NCBI GenBank assembly: GCA_044869805.1 | Contig: JBIOXV010000198.1 | Span: forward strand, 5,174-69,173 | DNA: 64,000 bases | Origin: CAWDVR01 sp044869805 | GTDB lineage: Bacteria > Acidobacteriota > Thermoanaerobaculia > Multivoradales > SZUA-115 | Reading direction: 5' to 3' | Shown here: one piece after another, positions 42,232 through 49,406 of the stretch | How the letters are laid out: every line of letters starts with the position of its first letter | Numbering within the stretch: position 1 is the first letter of the stretch | Position numbers and translations under genes: made by a program | Notes under the pieces: model-generated | Told to the model about the DNA's origin: nothing | Database searches by the model: none | What the model saw: only the letters and a program-made list of their open reading frames with translations

Positions 42232-43563
42232 CTAGCTGGAAGCGAGCGCGTCTTCCAGCACGTCGAGCCCTTCGGCGAGCTGATCGTCGTCGATGGTCAG
42301 CGGCATGAGCGTGCGGAGGACGTTGCCATAGGTGCCGGCGCCGACCAGCACCAGGCCGTGCTCGTAGGCGTGCTGGATCACCCGCAGGGTGTAGTCCTTG
42401 TCCGGCTCGCGGCTGGACTTGTCCTGCACCAGCTCGAGCGCGCGCATGGCCCCCAGGCCACGCGCCTCACCCACCTTGGGGAAGCGCCGCGCCAGCTCCG
42501 CGAACCGCGCTTCGACCTGCCGCCCGATCGCCTGGGCCCGGCCCACCAGGTCGTGCTTCTCGATGTGCTCGATCGCCGCCAGAGCCGCGGCACAGGCCAC
42601 CGGGTTGCCGAGGTAGGTGCCGCCGAGGCCGCCGACCTGGGCCGAGTCCATCACCTCGGCGCGGCCGGTGACGGCGCCGATCGGCAGCCCGCCGCCCATC
42701 GACTTGGCGAGCGTCACGAGGTCGGGCTCGAGGCCGTAGTGCTCGGCAGCGAAGAGGCGCCCGGTCCTGCCCCAGCCGGTCTGCACCTCGTCGGCCACGA
42801 AGAGGATGCCGTGCTCCTTGCACAGCTGGGCGAGGATCGCCACGTACTCGGGCGGCGCCGGCACGAACCCGCCCTCGCCGAGCACCAGCTCCATGACCAC
42901 GCAGGCCACCTTCTCCGGCTCGACCTGCGAGGAGAAGAAGCTCCCGAGCTCGCGCGCGTAGCCTTCAGGCGTGGCCGGCGCCAGGCGCCGGTAGAGATAG
43001 GGGAAGGGCAGCCGGTAGACCTCGGGCGCCGCCGGCCCGAAGCCGGCCTTGTAGGGCTTGACCTTGCTGGTCATGGTGAGCGCCAGGTGAGTGCGGCCGT
43101 GGAAGCCGTGCTCGAAGACCACCACCCCGGGCCGGCCGGTCGCGTGGCGGGCAATCTTGACCGCGTTCTCGATCGCCTCGGCGCCGCTGCCGCAGAGCAT
43201 CGTCTTCTTGGCGAAGCTGCCCGGCGTCAGGCGGTTCAGGGTCTCGGCGAGCGCCACGTAGGGCTCGTACATGGCGACCGAGAAGCAGGTGTGGGTGAGC
43301 TTGCCCACCTGCTCGCGCGCCGCCTCCACCACCGCCGGGTTGGCGTGCCCGACGTTCATCGTGCCGATGCCGCCGGCGAAGTCGAGGAAGGTGTTGCCGT
43401 CCACGTCGTGGAGCAAAGCCCCTTCCGCCCGCGCGATGAACAGCGGCGTGGTCATCGAAATGCCGCGCGGCACGGCCGCCTGGCGGCGCGCGAGCAGCGC
43501 GCGCGAGCGGGGGCCTGGCACGGCGGTCTTGAGGACGATCGAACGCTGGGCCGTGGAGAGCAT
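42232..43563 (-). CDS. gabT: 4-aminobutyrate aminotransferase (GabT)
   Basis: 443 residues, class III PLP aminotransferase. N-terminal block GPRSRALLARRQAAVPRGIS, then DFAGGIGTMNVGHANPAV, PLP-phosphate loop CGSGAEAIENAVK, FADEVQTG-type stretch LFVADEVQTGWGRTG, and the Schiff-base Lys in TLAKSMGGGLPIG near 286. These segments fit GABA transaminases, which convert GABA and 2-oxoglutarate to succinate semialdehyde and glutamate. The next gene on the strand (sad) uses the product. The first ATG (43563) is retained because the GPRS block is part of the family. Divergent from the second polyamine importer, 67 bp away. Confidence 0.9.
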   Translation of the reverse strand: MLSTAQRSIVLKTAVPGPRSRALLARRQAAVPRGISMTTPLFIARAEGALLHDVDGNTFLDFAGGIGTMNVGHANPAVVEAAREQVGKLTHTCFSVAMYEPYVALAETLNRLTPGSFAKKTMLCGSGAEAIENAVKIARHATGRPGVVVFEHGFHGRTHLALTMTSKVKPYKAGFGPAAPEVYRLPFPYLYRRLAPATPEGYARELGSFFSSQVEPEKVACVVMELVLGEGGFVPAPPEYVAILAQLCKEHGILFVADEVQTGWGRTGRLFAAEHYGLEPDLVTLAKSMGGGLPIGAVTGRAEVMDSAQVGGLGGTYLGNPVACAAALAAIEHIEKHDLVGRAQAIGRQVEARFAELARRFPKVGEARGLGAMRALELVQDKSSREPDKDYTLRVIQHAYEHGLVLVGAGTYGNVLRTLMPLTIDDDQLAEGLDVLEDALASS

Positions 43564-43630
43564 GGCGCGAGGCTACCACGCCCGTCTTTTGCTATCCTGC
43601 ATACTCATCGTTTCGTGATCTGGAGGGCGG
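43564..43630. promoter_or_regulatory. Divergent regulatory region between gabT and potA2
   Basis: Only 67 bp separate the two start codons, and both transcripts (GABA breakdown leftward, polyamine import rightward) must begin within or near it. A CATACT hexamer at 43600-43605 could be the rightward -10, but no convincing -35 is seen, and GGAGG for potA2 lies at its right end. Shared regulation is likely from layout alone. Confidence 0.45.
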
Positions 43631-44749
43631 ATGGCGGCAACGCCGGGAGAGCCCGCGAGGGGTTCCACGCCTTCGGCTGCGCCCGCGGTCGAGGTCGAGC
43701 GCCTCTGCCGGCGCTTCGGCGGCTTCCAGGCGCTGGACGACGTCTCGCTCGCCATCCGCCAGGGTGAGTTCTTCTCCCTCCTCGGGCCTTCCGGCTGCGG
43801 CAAGACCACTCTGCTGCGCATCCTCGGCGGCCTCGACCTCGCCGACTCCGGGAGCGTGAGGATCGGCGGCCGGGACATGCGCGAGGTGCCGGCCCACCGG
43901 CGGCCGGTCAACACCGTCTTTCAGTCCTACGCCCTCTTCCCGCACATGACAGTCGAGGCCAACGTGGCCTTCGGCTTGCGGATGAAGAAGGTGCCGCCGG
44001 CGGAGATCGCGGACCGCGTGCGGCGCGCCCTCGAGATGGTCGAGATCCAGGGCTTCGCGGGCCGCAAGCCGGCCCAGCTCTCGGGCGGCCAGAAGCAGCG
44101 CGTCGCCCTTGCCCGCGCCCTGATCAACGAGCCCGAGGTGCTGCTGCTCGACGAGCCCCTGGGTGCCCTCGACCTGAAGCTCAGGAAGCAGCTCCAGGTC
44201 GAGCTGAAGGGCCTGCAGCGGCGCCTGGGCATCACCTTCGTGTTCGTCACCCACGACCAGGAAGAGGCGCTGGTGATGAGCGACCGCATCGCCCTGATGC
44301 GTGCCGGCAGGATCGAGCAGGTAGGAGAGGCCGAGGAGATCTACGAGCGGCCCCGCACCCGCTTCGTCTCCCAGTTCCTGGGCTCCTGCAACCTGGTCTC
44401 GGCGCACTCGGTGGCGGCCGGCGGCAACGGCGCGCTTTACGCGGATACCTCGCTCGGCAGGCTCCGCGTCGCGGGCGCCGGGGCTGCGGCTTGCGACGCC
44501 TGCACGCTGGCGATCCGGCCCGAGAAGGTCGGTCTGGGCGCCGCCGCCGAGAGCGGCGAAAACCGCCTACCGGTGACCGTCAGAGAGCTCATCTACATCG
44601 GCTCGGAGACCCACTACCTGCTCGACGCCGGCGGCCAGGAGCTCCTCGCCTACGCCATGAACGAGAAGGTGGGCTCCCAGGGCTTCGACCGCGGGCAGCA
44701 GGCCACCGCCTACCTGCCGCCGGCCGGGCTCCAGGTGCTGGAGGACTAG
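43631..44749 (+). CDS. potA: PotA-like polyamine ABC transporter ATPase
   Basis: 372 residues. All ABC motifs are present: Walker A GPSGCGKTTL near 54, Q-loop VFQSYALFPH, signature LSGGQKQRVALARAL near 150, Walker B VLLLDEPLGALD, H-loop VTHDQEEALVMSD. The C-terminal TOBE-like domain (about 245-372) ends near VYLPPAGL-type family sequence. Distinct from YdcT in this window (different residues around the signature, no repeat insert), so it is not a recent duplicate. GGAGG is positioned 8 bases upstream. The stop overlaps the next start (TAGTG). Confidence 0.9.
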   Translation: MAATPGEPARGSTPSAAPAVEVERLCRRFGGFQALDDVSLAIRQGEFFSLLGPSGCGKTTLLRILGGLDLADSGSVRIGGRDMREVPAHRRPVNTVFQSYALFPHMTVEANVAFGLRMKKVPPAEIADRVRRALEMVEIQGFAGRKPAQLSGGQKQRVALARALINEPEVLLLDEPLGALDLKLRKQLQVELKGLQRRLGITFVFVTHDQEEALVMSDRIALMRAGRIEQVGEAEEIYERPRTRFVSQFLGSCNLVSAHSVAAGGNGALYADTSLGRLRVAGAGAAACDACTLAIRPEKVGLGAAAESGENRLPVTVRELIYIGSETHYLLDAGGQELLAYAMNEKVGSQGFDRGQQATAYLPPAGLQVLED

Positions 44750-45684
44750 TGGCCGCGCCCGCCCAGGAACCCGCTCGAGACGAAGTGCGCTTCGGCGAGC
44801 GGCTCACGCGGCGCGGCGAGCTGGCGCGCTCGGCCCTGACCAGCGGGCCGGGCATCGCCTGGGTGACGGTCTTCCTGCTGGTGCCCCTCGTCGCCATCGT
44901 GGCCATGAGCTTCCTGACGCGGGGCTCCTACGGCGAGGTGGGGCCGCCGCTGACGCTCGCCAACTACCGGCGCCTGGCCGGCTTCGGCCTGCTGGGCTTC
45001 GACCCTCTCTACCCGCGGATCATCCTGCGGAGCCTCCTGCTGGGCGCCGGCACCACCCTCGCATGCCTGGCGGCGGGCTTCCCCCTGGCCTACTTCATCG
45101 TCCGCCTGCCGCCGCGCTTCAAAGCCCTGGCGCTGACCCTGGTGGTGATCCCGTTCTGGACCAACCTGCTGATCCGCACCTACGCCTGGCAGATCCTGCT
45201 CGGGCCGCGGAGCGCCCTCGCCCAGGCCGCCGCGGCGCTCGGCCTGGCGGCTCCCGGCGAGCCTCTCTACCCCTCGCTCGGCGCGGTCTACCTCGGCATG
45301 CTCTGCGCCTACCTGCCGTTCATGGTGCTGCCGCTCTACTCCTCGTTCGAGAAGCTCGACTGGTCGATCGCCGAGGCCGCCATGGACTTGGGCGCCGACG
45401 GCCCGCGGGTGCTGCGCCACGCCATCGTGCCGCAGGTGGCGCCGGGCGTGGTGGCGGGTGTGCTCTTGGTCTTCATCCCGGCGGTCGGCCAGTTCGTGGT
45501 CCCGGACCTCCTGGGCGGCGCCAAGACGGTGATGCTCGGCAACGCCATCCAGCAGCAGTTCGGCGCCAGCCGCGACTGGCCGTTCGGGTCGGCGATCGCC
45601 TGCGTGGGCATGGCGGTGGTGATGCTCGGCCTCTTCTTCTACGCGCGGTCGGCGACCGGCCAGGGCGAGGAGGGCCTGCTGTGA
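44749..45684 (+). CDS. potB: PotB-like ABC permease
   Basis: 311 residues from GTG 44749, which shares its G with the potA stop. GGAGG lies about 5 bases before it. After a 35-residue cytoplasmic tail come about six helices, the first being WVTVFLLVPLVAIVAMSFL. The EAA docking loop reads IAEAAMDLGADGPRVLRHAI then VPQVAPG, near residue 204. Channel half for polyamine uptake. Its own stop overlaps the potC start (GTGA). Confidence 0.9.
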   Translation: MAAPAQEPARDEVRFGERLTRRGELARSALTSGPGIAWVTVFLLVPLVAIVAMSFLTRGSYGEVGPPLTLANYRRLAGFGLLGFDPLYPRIILRSLLLGAGTTLACLAAGFPLAYFIVRLPPRFKALALTLVVIPFWTNLLIRTYAWQILLGPRSALAQAAAALGLAAPGEPLYPSLGAVYLGMLCAYLPFMVLPLYSSFEKLDWSIAEAAMDLGADGPRVLRHAIVPQVAPGVVAGVLLVFIPAVGQFVVPDLLGGAKTVMLGNAIQQQFGASRDWPFGSAIACVGMAVVMLGLFFYARSATGQGEEGLL

Positions 45685-46484
45685 GGAGGCCGTCGCTGCC
45701 GCTCACCGCCACGGCCCTGGCGCTCTACGCCTTCCTCTACGCGCCGATCGCTGTGGTGATCGTCTTCTCCTTCAACGCGGCACGCTATGGCGGCCCGTGG
45801 CAGGGCTTCACCGTACACTGGTACGCCACCCTGCTCGACAGCCCGGAGAAGCTCGCGGCGGCGAGGAACACACTGCTGCTCGCGGTGGCCAGCACCGCGC
45901 TCTCGACCGTCCTCGGCACCCTCCTCGGGCTGGGGCTCAACCGCTACCGCTTCCCGGCCAAGAAGCTCTTCTCCTGGCTGATGTACGTGCCGGTGGTGAT
46001 CCCCGACATCGTCATGGCGGTCGCCATGCTGATGTTCTACGCCGTGGTGCGCGACGCCCTCGGCCTCTTCGAGCTGGGGATGGGGACCATGATCCTCTCC
46101 CACGCCACCTTCCAGGTCCCCTTCGTCGCCATCGTGGTGCGTTCGCGGCTGGTGGGCATGGATCCAGCGATCGAGGAGGCCGCCCGCGACCTCGGCGCGA
46201 GCTCGTGGCAGACCTTCCGCCACGTGACCCTGCCCATGATCCTCCCCGCCGTGGTGGCCGGCGCGCTGCTCGCCTTCACCCTCTCGCTCGACGACTTCGT
46301 GGTCAGCTTCTTCACCACCGGACCCGGCGCCACCACCCTGCCGATCCTGATCTACTCCTCGGTCAAGCGCGGCATCACGCCGGACATCAACGCCCTGTCC
46401 TCGATCATCGTGCTGGCCTCGATCGCCGGCACCGTCGTCCTCTCCCTCCTCGAGCGCCCCCGCCGAACCACAGGAGAAACGTGA
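45681..46484 (+). CDS. potC: PotC-like ABC permease
   Basis: 267 residues from GTG 45681. Typical PotC start (LALYAFLYAPIAVVIVFSFN), the periplasmic FTVHWYATLL loop, and the EAA loop IEEAARDLGASSWQTFRHVT then LPMILP, near residue 163. Family signature LDDFVVSFFTTGPGATTLPI is intact. Second half of the channel. The last base of its stop is the first base of the potD start (TGATG). Confidence 0.9.
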   Translation: MRRPSLPLTATALALYAFLYAPIAVVIVFSFNAARYGGPWQGFTVHWYATLLDSPEKLAAARNTLLLAVASTALSTVLGTLLGLGLNRYRFPAKKLFSWLMYVPVVIPDIVMAVAMLMFYAVVRDALGLFELGMGTMILSHATFQVPFVAIVVRSRLVGMDPAIEEAARDLGASSWQTFRHVTLPMILPAVVAGALLAFTLSLDDFVVSFFTTGPGATTLPILIYSSVKRGITPDINALSSIIVLASIAGTVVLSLLERPRRTTGET

Positions 46485-47548
46485 TGCGAAAGCCGATCTC
46501 GCTCCTTGCGACCGTCCTCTTCGTCCTCGCCGGCTGCGGCGGCAAGCAGGAGCCGCCAGCCCAGCAGGCCGCCGGGCCCTGCGAGCTCAACCTCTACATC
46601 TGGTCCGAGTACATGGACCCGGAGATCATCGCCAGCTTCGAGCAGAAGTTCGACTGCAAGGTGACGACCGACCTCTACGAGTCCAACGAGGACATGATCG
46701 CCAAGCTGCAGGGCGGCGGCACCTCGCTCTACGACATCGTGGTGCCGGGCCAGTACGTGATCGGCGTGATGGCCAAGCTCGGCCTGCTGCAGCCGCTCAA
46801 CCACGCCAACATCCCCAACCTCGCCAACCTCGACGACAAGTTCACCAACCCGCCCTACGACCCGGGCAACAAGTACTCCGCGGCCTATCAGTGGGGCACG
46901 GTCGGCATCTACCTGCGCAAGAAGCCGGGAGAGACCGTGGACGAGACCTGGGGCCTGCTGTTCGACGAGGCCAAGCAGCCCGGCCCCTTCCTGCTCATGG
47001 ACTCCCTGCGCGAGATGATCGGCTCGACCCTCAAGTACCAGGGCCATGGCGTCAACTCCACCAACCCGGACGAGCTCGAGGCGGCGCGCGACCTGCTGCT
47101 CGACGCCAAGGCCCGCTCGCAGGGCTTCGAGGGCGGCGTGGGCGGCAAGAACAAGGTGCTGAGCAAGGACGTCGTAGCCGCCGTGGTCTACAACGGGGAC
47201 GCGGTGCGAGGCATGGCCGACGACGCCGAGACCTACTACTTCGTGCCGCGCGAAGGCGGCGTCATCTGGGTGGACAACCTGGCGATCCCCGCCAAGGCAC
47301 CGCACCTCGCCGCCGCCGAGAAGTTCATCGACTACATCCTCGACCCCCAGATCGGCGCTCAGCTCTCCAACTTCAACCAGTACGCGACCCCCAACAAGGC
47401 GGCGAAGGCGCACATCAACCCGGCCGACCTCGCCAACCCGGCGATCTACCCCCCGGCCGAGATGATGGCCAAGCTCGAGTTCATCGACGACCTGGGCGAC
47501 GATAACCGGCTGTACGACGAGATCTGGACGCAGGTGAAATCGAAGTAG
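46484..47548 (+). CDS. potD: PotD-like polyamine-binding lipoprotein
   Basis: 354 residues; CAGGAGAAACG precedes the ATG. A lipoprotein signal with lipobox LAGC (Cys near 18) makes it membrane-anchored. The mature protein begins ELNLYIWSEYMDPEIIASFE and has ESNEDMIAKLQGG, YDIVVPGQYVIGVMAKLGLL and a YQWGTVGIYL substrate-contact segment, in the order seen in PotD/PotF. It differs strongly from the YdcS-like protein in this window, so the two importers likely prefer different polyamines (spermidine versus putrescine, or different affinity), which sequence alone cannot settle. Confidence 0.9.
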   Translation: MRKPISLLATVLFVLAGCGGKQEPPAQQAAGPCELNLYIWSEYMDPEIIASFEQKFDCKVTTDLYESNEDMIAKLQGGGTSLYDIVVPGQYVIGVMAKLGLLQPLNHANIPNLANLDDKFTNPPYDPGNKYSAAYQWGTVGIYLRKKPGETVDETWGLLFDEAKQPGPFLLMDSLREMIGSTLKYQGHGVNSTNPDELEAARDLLLDAKARSQGFEGGVGGKNKVLSKDVVAAVVYNGDAVRGMADDAETYYFVPREGGVIWVDNLAIPAKAPHLAAAEKFIDYILDPQIGAQLSNFNQYATPNKAAKAHINPADLANPAIYPPAEMMAKLEFIDDLGDDNRLYDEIWTQVKSK

Positions 47549-47568
47549 GGGCGCACGGCCGTGCGCCC
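47549..47568. terminator. 20-bp perfect palindrome after potD
   Basis: GGGCGCACGGCCGTGCGCCC is a perfect 10-bp-arm palindrome starting 1 bp after the potD stop. A near-identical palindrome lies at 48919-48937, after the relic of the duplicated lipoprotein gene. No T-run follows, so it may be a REP-like repeat serving as a 3' end structure. Confidence 0.55.
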
Positions 47569-47619
47569 TCTGACGAGAACCGATCGAAGCCTACGCGACC
47601 CGAGAAGGAGCCCGCAACG

Positions 47620-48303
47620 ATGAAAGTGCGTTCCCGCGCCCTTGCGACCCTCGCCTGCCTCGCCCTGCTCTCTGGCTTCCTCCAGGGCTGCGGCGAGGTC
47701 TACATCCCGCTTCCCAACGAATCCAAGGGGCCTGCCTGGGCCGAGGACCGGTGGCCGAGGCTGCTGGCCGAGGCCAAGTCCAAGATGGGCGACCGCAAGC
47801 TGCTCAGGGTGGAGGCCGACCACCGCTCCGCGACCTTCCAGGGGCAGGACCCGAAGAAGCCCGAGAACGTGGACGCCTGGCGGTTCGAGAAGGGCGTGCT
47901 GCGCGGCCCGATGCCGGTGCAGCTCATCGGCGAGGACGATTTCGAGCCCAGTCTCTTCACCTGGGACGAGGCCGCGCTGGACAAGATCCCCACGCTCGCG
48001 AAGACCGCGCTCGAACGGCTGGCGCTCGAGAGCGGCGAGATCGTCGGCATCGACGTGCAGCGCCATTTCGACGTCGGCCTGGAGATGCGGATGAAGGCCC
48101 GGGACATGCGCGCCGACCTCGACCGCCGGCTGGAGCAGTCAGGGGCGGCCCCGACGGACGGCGGATGGAAGGACGAGAGTCTCGACCGCGCCATCCGCGA
48201 GAACGGCCAGGTGCAGATCAAGATCACCGTCCGCGGCAGCCGCAGGATGGGCGGCCTCACCGCCAACGCCCAGGGCGAGGTCACGGACGTCCAGACCTAC
48301 TAG
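47620..48303 (+). CDS. Lipoprotein of unknown function
   Basis: 227 residues with a lipoprotein signal (lipobox LQGC, Cys near 24). I do not recognise a family. The body has KLLRVEADHRSATFQGQDP, a DVGLEMRMKARD helix and a C-terminal block QIKITVRGSRRMGGLTANAQ that recurs, diverged, in the relic at 48817-48912. AAGGAGC lies 10 bases before the ATG. It follows the pot operon after a strong hairpin, so its link to polyamine import is weak. A C-terminal beta-rich lipid- or sugar-binding domain is possible. Confidence 0.7.
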   Translation: MKVRSRALATLACLALLSGFLQGCGEVYIPLPNESKGPAWAEDRWPRLLAEAKSKMGDRKLLRVEADHRSATFQGQDPKKPENVDAWRFEKGVLRGPMPVQLIGEDDFEPSLFTWDEAALDKIPTLAKTALERLALESGEIVGIDVQRHFDVGLEMRMKARDMRADLDRRLEQSGAAPTDGGWKDESLDRAIRENGQVQIKITVRGSRRMGGLTANAQGEVTDVQTY

Positions 48304-48317
48304 GCTGCGAGTAGGCC

Positions 48318-48632
48318 TCAGGCGGCCAGCTCGAGCAGGACCTCGGGGTGGCGCTCGGCGATCCTGAGCAAGGTGAGCGCCGCGCCGGAAGGTTCGCGGC
48401 GACCCTGCTCCCACTGCTCGAGAGTGCGCTTCGAAACCCCGAGAGCGGCTGCGAACTCCGCTTGTGACATCCCGCTCTTGAGGCGCACCCGAGCCGCGAA
48501 CGACTTGGGCTCGAGGGTCGTTCGCTTGCCACCGCCCGCCTTGATCTCACGCACGCTCTCCAGGACCTCTTTCCACACGTCGCGCCCGGCTTCGAAGTCT
48601 TCCAACGCCTTTCCAGTCAGCTTCCTACTCAT
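48318..48632 (-). CDS. higA: HigA/NadS-like XRE antitoxin (partner toxin broken)
   Basis: 104 residues. A Cro/CI-type helix-turn-helix is at about 50-90 (MSQAEFAAALGVSKRTLEQW, then EQGRREPSG). The N-terminal LTGKALEDFEAGRDVWKEVL region is the toxin-contact arm of this family. GGAGG lies 9 bases upstream of the ATG. The gene overlaps the tail of a toxin relic by 8 bp, as expected of a toxin-first HigBA operon, and a palindromic operator lies ahead of that relic. The coding sequence itself is intact and probably expressed. Confidence 0.85.
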   Translation of the reverse strand: MSRKLTGKALEDFEAGRDVWKEVLESVREIKAGGGKRTTLEPKSFAARVRLKSGMSQAEFAAALGVSKRTLEQWEQGRREPSGAALTLLRIAERHPEVLLELAA

Positions 48633-48760
48633 CTCGAAATGCCTCCAAGAGGCTCCTCAGTACCTGAGGGGAAACGTTATCCAGCTCGGACCTGGCGTAG
48701 ATCGTCCAAGTACACCGGGCAGGCCCTCTGGAAGGCCGACGACTCGATGAACACAAACAC
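48625..48760 (-). pseudogene. Internally deleted HigB/RelE-family toxin
   Basis: The N-terminal fragment starts at GTG 48760 and reads MFVFIESSAFQR, matching the usual start of this toxin group. About 15 codons in, the frame breaks. The C-terminal fragment (about 48625-48712), in another frame, reads CTWTIYARSELDNVSPQVLR then SLLEAFRDE, the family's C-terminal helix. Roughly 60 central residues, including catalytic ones, are gone (estimated from family length). No functional toxin can be made. Confidence 0.75.
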
Positions 48761-48770
48761 CCAAGGACTA

Positions 48771-48785
48771 TACGCCTTAGGCGTA
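48771..48785. promoter_or_regulatory. Palindromic operator of the higBA-like locus
   Basis: TACGCCTTAGGCGTA has 7-bp perfect arms about a central base. It lies 11 bp ahead of the toxin-relic start codon on the minus strand, the place where HigA-type antitoxins bind. Intact although the toxin is not. Confidence 0.65.
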
Positions 48786-48816
48786 GAGAGATCAATGCCG
48801 TCGCGAGCTCGAGCCG

Positions 48817-48912
48817 GCTGAGCGCACCCAGATCACCGTCCGCGGCACCCGCAAGATGGGCGGCCTCACCGCCAAGGCGAACGGCGAGGTGATCGACGTG
48901 CGGACGGACTGA
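48817..48912 (+). pseudogene. 3' relic of a second copy of the lipoprotein gene
   Basis: In frame to a TGA at 48910, the strand encodes AERTQITVRGTRKMGGLTAK then ANGEVIDVRTD. This is a diverged duplicate of the C-terminus of the lipoprotein at 47620-48303, and the DNA is also clearly similar. No start or body remains. A hairpin like the one after potD follows it. The higBA-like locus lies between the two copies. Confidence 0.75.
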
Positions 48913-48918
48913 GCGTAG

Positions 48919-48937
48919 GGGCGCACGGCGTGCGCCC
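48919..48937. terminator. Palindrome after the lipoprotein relic
   Basis: GGGCGCACGGCGTGCGCCC: 9-bp arms around a central G, almost identical to the palindrome after potD. It lies 7 bp after the relic's stop codon, on the boundary to the convergent brnA gene. Confidence 0.5.
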
Positions 48938-48946
48938 TCTCCCAGC

Positions 48947-49231
48947 TCAGCCGGCCTTGTGCGCCTCCATGTAGGCTCGCAACAAGGCATTCATCCGCGA
49001 CTGGTAGCCCTGCCCCTGCTCCTTGAACCAGGCCAGCACGTCGGCATCGATCCGCAGTGAAACCAGCGACTTGGTCGTCGCCGGCTTCAGGCCCTTGCGG
49101 ACGATGGCCCGCGCGAACTTCTCCGGTGTCCAGGCAGGAGCATCGGCATCGACGCCGATCTCCTCGTCTTTCATGGTGGCCAGCCGCCCCCAGTCAGTCC
49201 GGGATCTGCGAGAGGAAGTAGCGCTCTTCAT
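48947..49231 (-). CDS. brnA: BrnA-type antitoxin (partner toxin truncated)
   Basis: 94 residues from ATG 49231, chosen because family proteins begin MK..s..SKTDW (here MKSATSSRRSRTDWGRLATM). The C-terminal RHH-like domain (about 60-94) reads SLRIDADVLAWFKEQGQGYQ and SRMNALLRAYMEAHKAG, the BrnA signature. AAAGG is placed about 9 bases upstream. The start lies inside the toxin relic, as in intact brnTA pairs. The coding sequence is complete. Confidence 0.85.
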   Translation of the reverse strand: MKSATSSRRSRTDWGRLATMKDEEIGVDADAPAWTPEKFARAIVRKGLKPATTKSLVSLRIDADVLAWFKEQGQGYQSRMNALLRAYMEAHKAG

Positions 49232-49310
49232 GCTTCTGTGCCTTTCTGATCGAGATGATTCGCAGCTCGTCGCCGCGTTCGGTGTACACCATCGAAACAT
49301 CCGGAACTGA
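49194..49310 (-). pseudogene. C-terminal relic of BrnT toxin
   Basis: The frame to a stop at 49194 reads DVSMVYTERGDELRIISIRK, then AQKHEERYF, the characteristic C-terminal strand-and-helix of BrnT. An upstream stop codon interrupts the frame after only a few more residues, and the N-terminal half (with the catalytic residues of this ribonuclease) is missing. The patA upstream region occupies its place. The overlap with brnA is preserved. Confidence 0.75.
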
Positions 49311-49361
49311 AGCTACGCCCAGTAGCTACGTCAACTAGAAAGGCACCGCACCACTCTTCAG

Positions 49362-49386
49362 CTAGAGTCCCGGTCCAAAACTCTAG
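49362..49386. promoter_or_regulatory. Inverted repeat upstream of patA
   Basis: CTAGAGT (49362-49368) and ACTCTAG (49380-49386) are perfect inverted arms 11 bp apart, ending 20 bp before the patA start. Could be an operator or a 5'-UTR hairpin. No clear -35/-10 is seen in the 80 bp upstream of patA. Confidence 0.45.
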
Positions 49387-49406
49387 AGAACCATCCCGAG
49401 GAACCC

